Of a stretch of DNA of 64,000 nucleotides, positions 60,530 through 64,000 are shown piece after piece. Numbering within the stretch: position 1 is the stretch's first letter; each line of letters opens with the position of its first letter. This DNA is from Bacillus_BD oryzisoli_A (GTDB lineage Bacteria; Bacillota; Bacilli; Bacillales; Cytobacillaceae), in the NCBI RefSeq assembly GCF_043641075.1, contig NZ_JBHZRC010000001.1, forward strand, positions 1,674,001 to 1,738,000. Direction: 5' to 3'. Position numbers and translations under genes: made by a program. Below the pieces are notes generated by a model. It was not told the origin of the DNA. It worked only from the letters and a program-made list of their open reading frames with translations, and made no database searches.

Positions 60530-62290
60530 TTATAGCACACTTGCATGTCCATTATAGATGACACCGCGCTGAGCATCGACCGTTATTTCTTGACCTTCTT
60601 TTAATATACCTGTTGCATTTTCAACCCCTACCAATACAGGAATACCCACGTTCAAGCCAACAACAGCTGCATGACTTGTAAGACCGCCTTCTTCTGTAAT
60701 AAGGGCACTGCATTTTTCAATCGCAGGTACCATTTCCTTATCAGTACCAATTGTAACTAGAATCGAACCTTCTTTTACTTTATTTAGCGCTTCCTCTGCA
60801 CTTTTGGCAATCACTACTTTTCCATAGGCTGATTTGCGGCCAATTCCTTGTGCTTTTGCCAAAATATCACCAACAACATGTATTTTCATCAGATTTGTTG
60901 TTCCAGATTCGCTTACAGGAACACCAGCTGTAATAACAACTAAATCACCATGTGATACAAATCCGCTTTTTAAGCTTTCATCCACTGCATTTTCCAGCAT
61001 TTCATCTGTTGAATTTGATTTTTGACCCAGCTGTGCATATACACCCCATACAAGAGAAAGTCTTCTTAAGACATGATCATTTGCCGTTACTGCAACAATC
61101 GGCGCTTCCGGACGGTATTTAGAAATCATTCGCGCTGTATGTCCACTTTCAGTCGAAGTAATAATGGCATTTACATTTAAATTTAATGCTGTATGGGCAA
61201 CAGATTGTCCAATCGCATCTGTAATCGTATGTTCATTATCTTTACTACGGTTAGATAATAGTTTTTTATGATCTAATGCAGCCTCTGCACGTGAAGCAAT
61301 TTTATGCATTGTTTCTACTGCTTCAAGCGGGTATAAGCCAGCTGCCGTTTCACCTGAAAGCATAATAGCATCCGTACCGTCAAAAATTGCATTTGCCACG
61401 TCACTTGCCTCTGCACGTGTTGGACGCGGATTTCTTTGCATTGAATCTAACATTTGTGTAGCTGTAATAACCGGTTTACCTAAGGCATTACATTTTTTAA
61501 TTAGATTCTTTTGTACAAGCGGAACTTCCTCTGCCGGAATCTCTACCCCCAAATCGCCGCGGGCAACCATTAAACCATCGGAGATTTCTAAGATTTCATC
61601 AATATTATCCACACCTTCCTGATTTTCAATTTTAGGAATGATATGGATATGTGTTGCATTGTTTTCTTCGAGAAGTTTCTTTATCTCGAGAACGTCAGAG
61701 GATCTACGTACAAAAGATGCTGCTATGAAATCCACATTTTGTTCGATACCAAATAGGATATCATTTGCATCTTTTTGTGTAATACCCGGTAATTTAACCG
61801 ATACACCAGGAACATTACAACCTTTTTTATTTTTTAATGTTCCGCTGTTTAAAACTTTTACATGGATATGGCCATTCGGTTTATCAATTTTCTCTACTTC
61901 AAGGCCAATTAAACCGTCATCAAGTAAAATCTTAGAGCCAACCTCTACATCATCAATTAACCCTTCGTATGTAACAGAGAACATCTCTGGAGTTCCTTCA
62001 ACCTCTGTCATTGAAACAATCGCTGTAGTCCCAGCATTTAATTCAATTGCTCCATTGACCATATTATGTGTTCGAATTTCCGGTCCTTTTGTATCAAGAA
62101 GAATAGCAATATTTTTGCCAGTGTTCTTTGCAGCCTCTCGAATGTTTTTAATTCTTTCACCATGCTCTTCATAATTTCCATGGGAGAAGTTTAAACGGGC
62201 AACGTTCATGCCGGCATTTATTAGCTTTGTCAGTATTTCAATACTTTCACTTGCAGGTCCAATCGTACAAACAATTTTTGTTTTCTTCAT
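60530..62290 (-). CDS. pyk: Pyruvate kinase with C-terminal PEP-utiliser domain
   Basis: A 586-residue glycolytic enzyme converting PEP and ADP to pyruvate and ATP. The catalytic barrel has CTIGPAS, MNVARLNFSHG, the active Lys in IIPKIENQEGVDNID, and MVARGDLGVEIPAEEVP. An extra C-terminal domain (about 475-586) resembles the phosphohistidine domain of PEP synthases (GGLTSHAAVVGLNVGIPVLVG), a feature of Bacillus-type Pyk. The ATG at 62290 follows GGAGG; a TTG at 62296 is too close to it. Confidence 0.97.
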   Translation of the reverse strand: MKKTKIVCTIGPASESIEILTKLINAGMNVARLNFSHGNYEEHGERIKNIREAAKNTGKNIAILLDTKGPEIRTHNMVNGAIELNAGTTAIVSMTEVEGTPEMFSVTYEGLIDDVEVGSKILLDDGLIGLEVEKIDKPNGHIHVKVLNSGTLKNKKGCNVPGVSVKLPGITQKDANDILFGIEQNVDFIAASFVRRSSDVLEIKKLLEENNATHIHIIPKIENQEGVDNIDEILEISDGLMVARGDLGVEIPAEEVPLVQKNLIKKCNALGKPVITATQMLDSMQRNPRPTRAEASDVANAIFDGTDAIMLSGETAAGLYPLEAVETMHKIASRAEAALDHKKLLSNRSKDNEHTITDAIGQSVAHTALNLNVNAIITSTESGHTARMISKYRPEAPIVAVTANDHVLRRLSLVWGVYAQLGQKSNSTDEMLENAVDESLKSGFVSHGDLVVITAGVPVSESGTTNLMKIHVVGDILAKAQGIGRKSAYGKVVIAKSAEEALNKVKEGSILVTIGTDKEMVPAIEKCSALITEEGGLTSHAAVVGLNVGIPVLVGVENATGILKEGQEITVDAQRGVIYNGHASVL

Positions 62291-62324
62291 TTGCAATAAA
62301 CCTCCTGATATGTATATAAAGCTT

Positions 62325-63284
62325 TTAAATAGATAGTTCCTTTGACAACTTCAATAGGTTAAAATCCAGTGAATGAGCTTCTTCCAGAATTTCAGTAATA
62401 TCATGGTCGATTACGCGATTATTTCGAATTCCTACAGCTCTGCCACCTTTACCCTCCAGTATTAATTCTACTGCACGTGCACCAAGACGGCTCGCTAACA
62501 CACGGTCAAATGCTGATGGAGATCCACCGCGCTGCATATGACCCAGCACAGAGACACGAGTATCAAAATCAGTCATCTCTTTTATTTTTTTACCAAACTC
62601 GACTCCACTAATCACACCTTCAGCCACAACGATGATACTATGTTTCTTTCCACGTTCCTTGCTTTTTTTAAGCCGTTCGCAAACTTCGTTCATATCATAA
62701 TGATCCTCAGGTATTAGAATGGTTTCCGCTCCACCTGCTAGACCCGCCCAAAGAGCAATATCACCTGCATTGCGGCCCATTACCTCAATAACGAAAGTCC
62801 GTTCATGTGATGTAGCTGTATCCCTAATTTTGTCTATTGCATCAATGACAGTGTTTAAGGCAGTATCAAAACCAATCGTATACTGTGTGCCAGCAATATC
62901 ATTATCAATTGTTCCAGGTACACCTACACATGGAAAACCGTGGGAAGTCAAAGCCTGTGCCCCTCTATAAGAGCCGTCGCCGCCAATAACTACTAAGCCC
63001 TCAATTCCAAATTTCTTTAATTGCTCAACACCCTTTAGCTGTCCCTCTCTTGTCTTAAATTCATCACATCTTGCTGATAAAAGAACAGTACCTCCACGGT
63101 GAATAATATCACCAACTGAACCCAATTCTAACTTTTGTATATTACCATTGATTAACCCTGCATAACCACCAATGACTCCATATACCTCTACTTCATGGTA
63201 AATTGCTTTACGAACCACCGCTCTAACAGCAGCGTTCATACCTGGAGCATCTCCACCGCTTGTCAATACACCAATTCTTTTCAT
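62325..63284 (-). CDS. pfkA: ATP-dependent 6-phosphofructokinase
   Basis: A 319-residue tetrameric enzyme phosphorylating fructose 6-phosphate. Motifs: LTSGGDAPGMNAAVRAVVR (7-25), IGGDGSYRGA, the catalytic GTIDNDIAGTQYTIGFDTA and EVMGRNAGDIA, and LGHMQRGGSPSAFDR at the allosteric region. It is regulated by ADP and PEP in Bacillus. It is separated from pyk by 34 bases and forms the pfkA-pyk operon. Confidence 0.98.
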   Translation of the reverse strand: MKRIGVLTSGGDAPGMNAAVRAVVRKAIYHEVEVYGVIGGYAGLINGNIQKLELGSVGDIIHRGGTVLLSARCDEFKTREGQLKGVEQLKKFGIEGLVVIGGDGSYRGAQALTSHGFPCVGVPGTIDNDIAGTQYTIGFDTALNTVIDAIDKIRDTATSHERTFVIEVMGRNAGDIALWAGLAGGAETILIPEDHYDMNEVCERLKKSKERGKKHSIIVVAEGVISGVEFGKKIKEMTDFDTRVSVLGHMQRGGSPSAFDRVLASRLGARAVELILEGKGGRAVGIRNNRVIDHDITEILEEAHSLDFNLLKLSKELSI

Positions 63285-63398
63285 GTGTTTTACCTCCTAC
63301 CAATACTTTATCAAGAAGTTATCAAAATAGATAGAACATTTAATTAAAAAAATTTCGACGAATACCATTTATTTAATAAAAAAAAATCGGACAGTACT

Positions 63399-63427
63399 AA
63401 AATAGCATGAAGAATCCTATATCTCAA
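63399..63427 (-). promoter_or_regulatory. SigA promoter of pfkA-pyk
   Basis: Minus strand -35 TTGAGA (63422-63427), 17-base spacer, -10 TATTTT (63399-63404). The start point would be near 63392, giving a leader of about 107 nt. Confidence 0.65.
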
Positions 63428-63471
63428 CAGAATCTATGCATTCACCAAAATAGGCGGAATTGTCATTAAAG

Positions 63472-63485
63472 TGAAAGCGGTTAAA
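63472..63485 (+). promoter_or_regulatory. Weak cre-like site upstream of pfkA
   Basis: TGAAAGCGGTTAAA matches the cre consensus at 12 of 14 positions, about 80-93 bases upstream of the pfkA start point. Its place would suit activation, but this is weak. Confidence 0.3.
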
Positions 63486-63555
63486 CAACATCTTCTGTTT
63501 GATATCCTAAGGAGAGGATGTGTTATCGCATAATGCTGAGTTAGAACCAAATAAT

Positions 63556-63581
63556 AAAAAAACGTACTTATACAGTACGTT
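63556..63581 (-). terminator. Terminator of accA
   Basis: Stem AACGTACT/AGTACGTT with a 5-base loop followed by TTTTTTT on the minus strand, just past the accA stop. Confidence 0.88.
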
Positions 63582-63582
63582 T

Positions 63583-64000
63583 TTAATTTACCCCGATATA
63601 GTCTTTTAAAAACGAAATTTCACCAATTCGTTTAAACTTATTATAACGATGCTCAACTAATTGCTGCTTATCCATTTTCTTAAGCTCCTTAAGGGAATCC
63701 AGGAGCACCTTTTCAATATAGGACGCCTGCTCCTTCACATCCTTATGAGCACCGCCTTTTACCTCTGGAATAACACAATCAATGATGTCTAGTTCCTTCA
63801 AATCAGGCGCTGTTATCTTCATTGATTCAGCAGCCTGTTTAGCAAGAGCTGAATCCTTCCATAAAATCGAAGCAGCACCTTCCGGAGAGATAACCGAATA
63901 TGTTGAGTTTTCAAGCATGTGTAAATGGTTTCCAACTCCTAAGGCAAGTGCACCGCCACTTCCGCCTTCACCAATGACAATACAAATAATGGGTACAGTA
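63583..64000 (-). CDS. accA: Acetyl-CoA carboxylase carboxyltransferase alpha subunit (3' part)
   Basis: The C-terminal 138 residues are in the window; the reading frame stays open to the edge, so the gene starts beyond 64000. The visible part begins in the oxyanion-binding region GEGGSGGALALG, continues through HLHMLENSTYSVISPEGAAS and ends at a normal C-terminal helix. AccA with AccD transfers carboxyl from biotin to acetyl-CoA, the first committed step of fatty-acid synthesis. The accA-pfkA-pyk order matches B. subtilis. Confidence 0.96.
   Translation of the reverse strand, partial: TVPIICIVIGEGGSGGALALGVGNHLHMLENSTYSVISPEGAASILWKDSALAKQAAESMKITAPDLKELDIIDCVIPEVKGGAHKDVKEQASYIEKVLLDSLKELKKMDKQQLVEHRYNKFKRIGEISFLKDYIGVN

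Noticed and set aside
61638..62174. 178-codon plus-strand open frame opposite pyk
   Set aside because: Lies wholly antisense to the conserved pyruvate kinase barrel and has no RBS or family resemblance.

Overview
This is a low-GC, AT-rich stretch of a Bacillaceae (Firmicutes) chromosome. Sporulation genes (gerM, gerE, sspI, ytxC, ytaF, ytvI), strong GGAGG-type ribosome binding sites, frequent TTG/GTG starts, T-box and lysine riboswitch leaders, and a gene order that follows the Bacillus subtilis interval ilv-leu / ysnB / gerM / racE / gerE / sdh / lysC / uvrC / trxA / etf / lcfA / mutS2 / zapA / pheST / infC / thrS / dnaB / gapB / polA / phoPR / citZ-icd-mdh / pyk-pfkA / accA all point there. 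The repeats and missing genes suggest a relative of B. subtilis outside the subtilis group (Cytobacillus, Neobacillus or Mesobacillus-like), but the genus cannot be fixed from this window. No phage, transposase gene, CRISPR array or rRNA was seen.

Layout. 1-745: the regulatory region of an off-window operon (cre-like site, promoter, leucine T-box), then tRNA-Arg. 837-5166: rdgB-ysnB, gerM, ysmB-racE and gerE, all on the minus strand. 5427-7553: a plus-strand RecQ helicase. 7650-10890: the sdhCAB operon. 11269-13418: yslB, then lysC behind a lysine riboswitch. 13419-20356: uvrC, trxA and the fatty-acid block lcfA, fadB, etfB, etfA. 20555-26085: zapA-yshB and polX-mutS2-yshE plus a previously uncalled 27-residue membrane peptide. 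26229-32194: rnhC, T-box-controlled pheST, an rRNA methyltransferase and sspI. 32253-36396: ysdC, ysdB, a VTT-family membrane protein, ysdA and infC-rpmI-rplT with its L20 leader. 36755-42071: T-box-controlled thrS, ytxC and nrdR-dnaB. 42343-48886: gapB and polA-mutM-ytaF-coaE, interrupted by repeats. 49258-53873: hflKC and phoPR. 54097-64000: citZ-icd-mdh, ytwI, ytvI, fxsA, pfkA-pyk and the 3' part of accA.

How the genes work together. Central carbon metabolism dominates: glycolysis (pfkA, pyk), its gluconeogenic counterpart gapB with a CcpN operator pair, the citrate branch of the TCA cycle (citZ-icd-mdh with a cre site), succinate dehydrogenase, and beta-oxidation with its electron-transfer flavoprotein. 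A second theme is information processing: two aminoacyl-tRNA synthetases, translation initiation factor 3 with L35/L20, DNA polymerase I and X, MutM, MutS2, UvrC, RecQ, RNase HIII and the replication initiation protein DnaB.

The main unexpected points are genes missing from otherwise conserved neighbourhoods (dnaI after dnaB, fadR between lcfA and fadB, rph above rdgB, speD between nrdR and gapB), three families of short dispersed repeats (one supplies the last codons of mutM; one sits inside the infC-rpmI-rplT operon), the small peptide gene after yshE, and several readable regulatory sites. I found no clear wholly new multi-gene system. Comparisons with B. subtilis gene order and protein lengths are from memory and were not searched.
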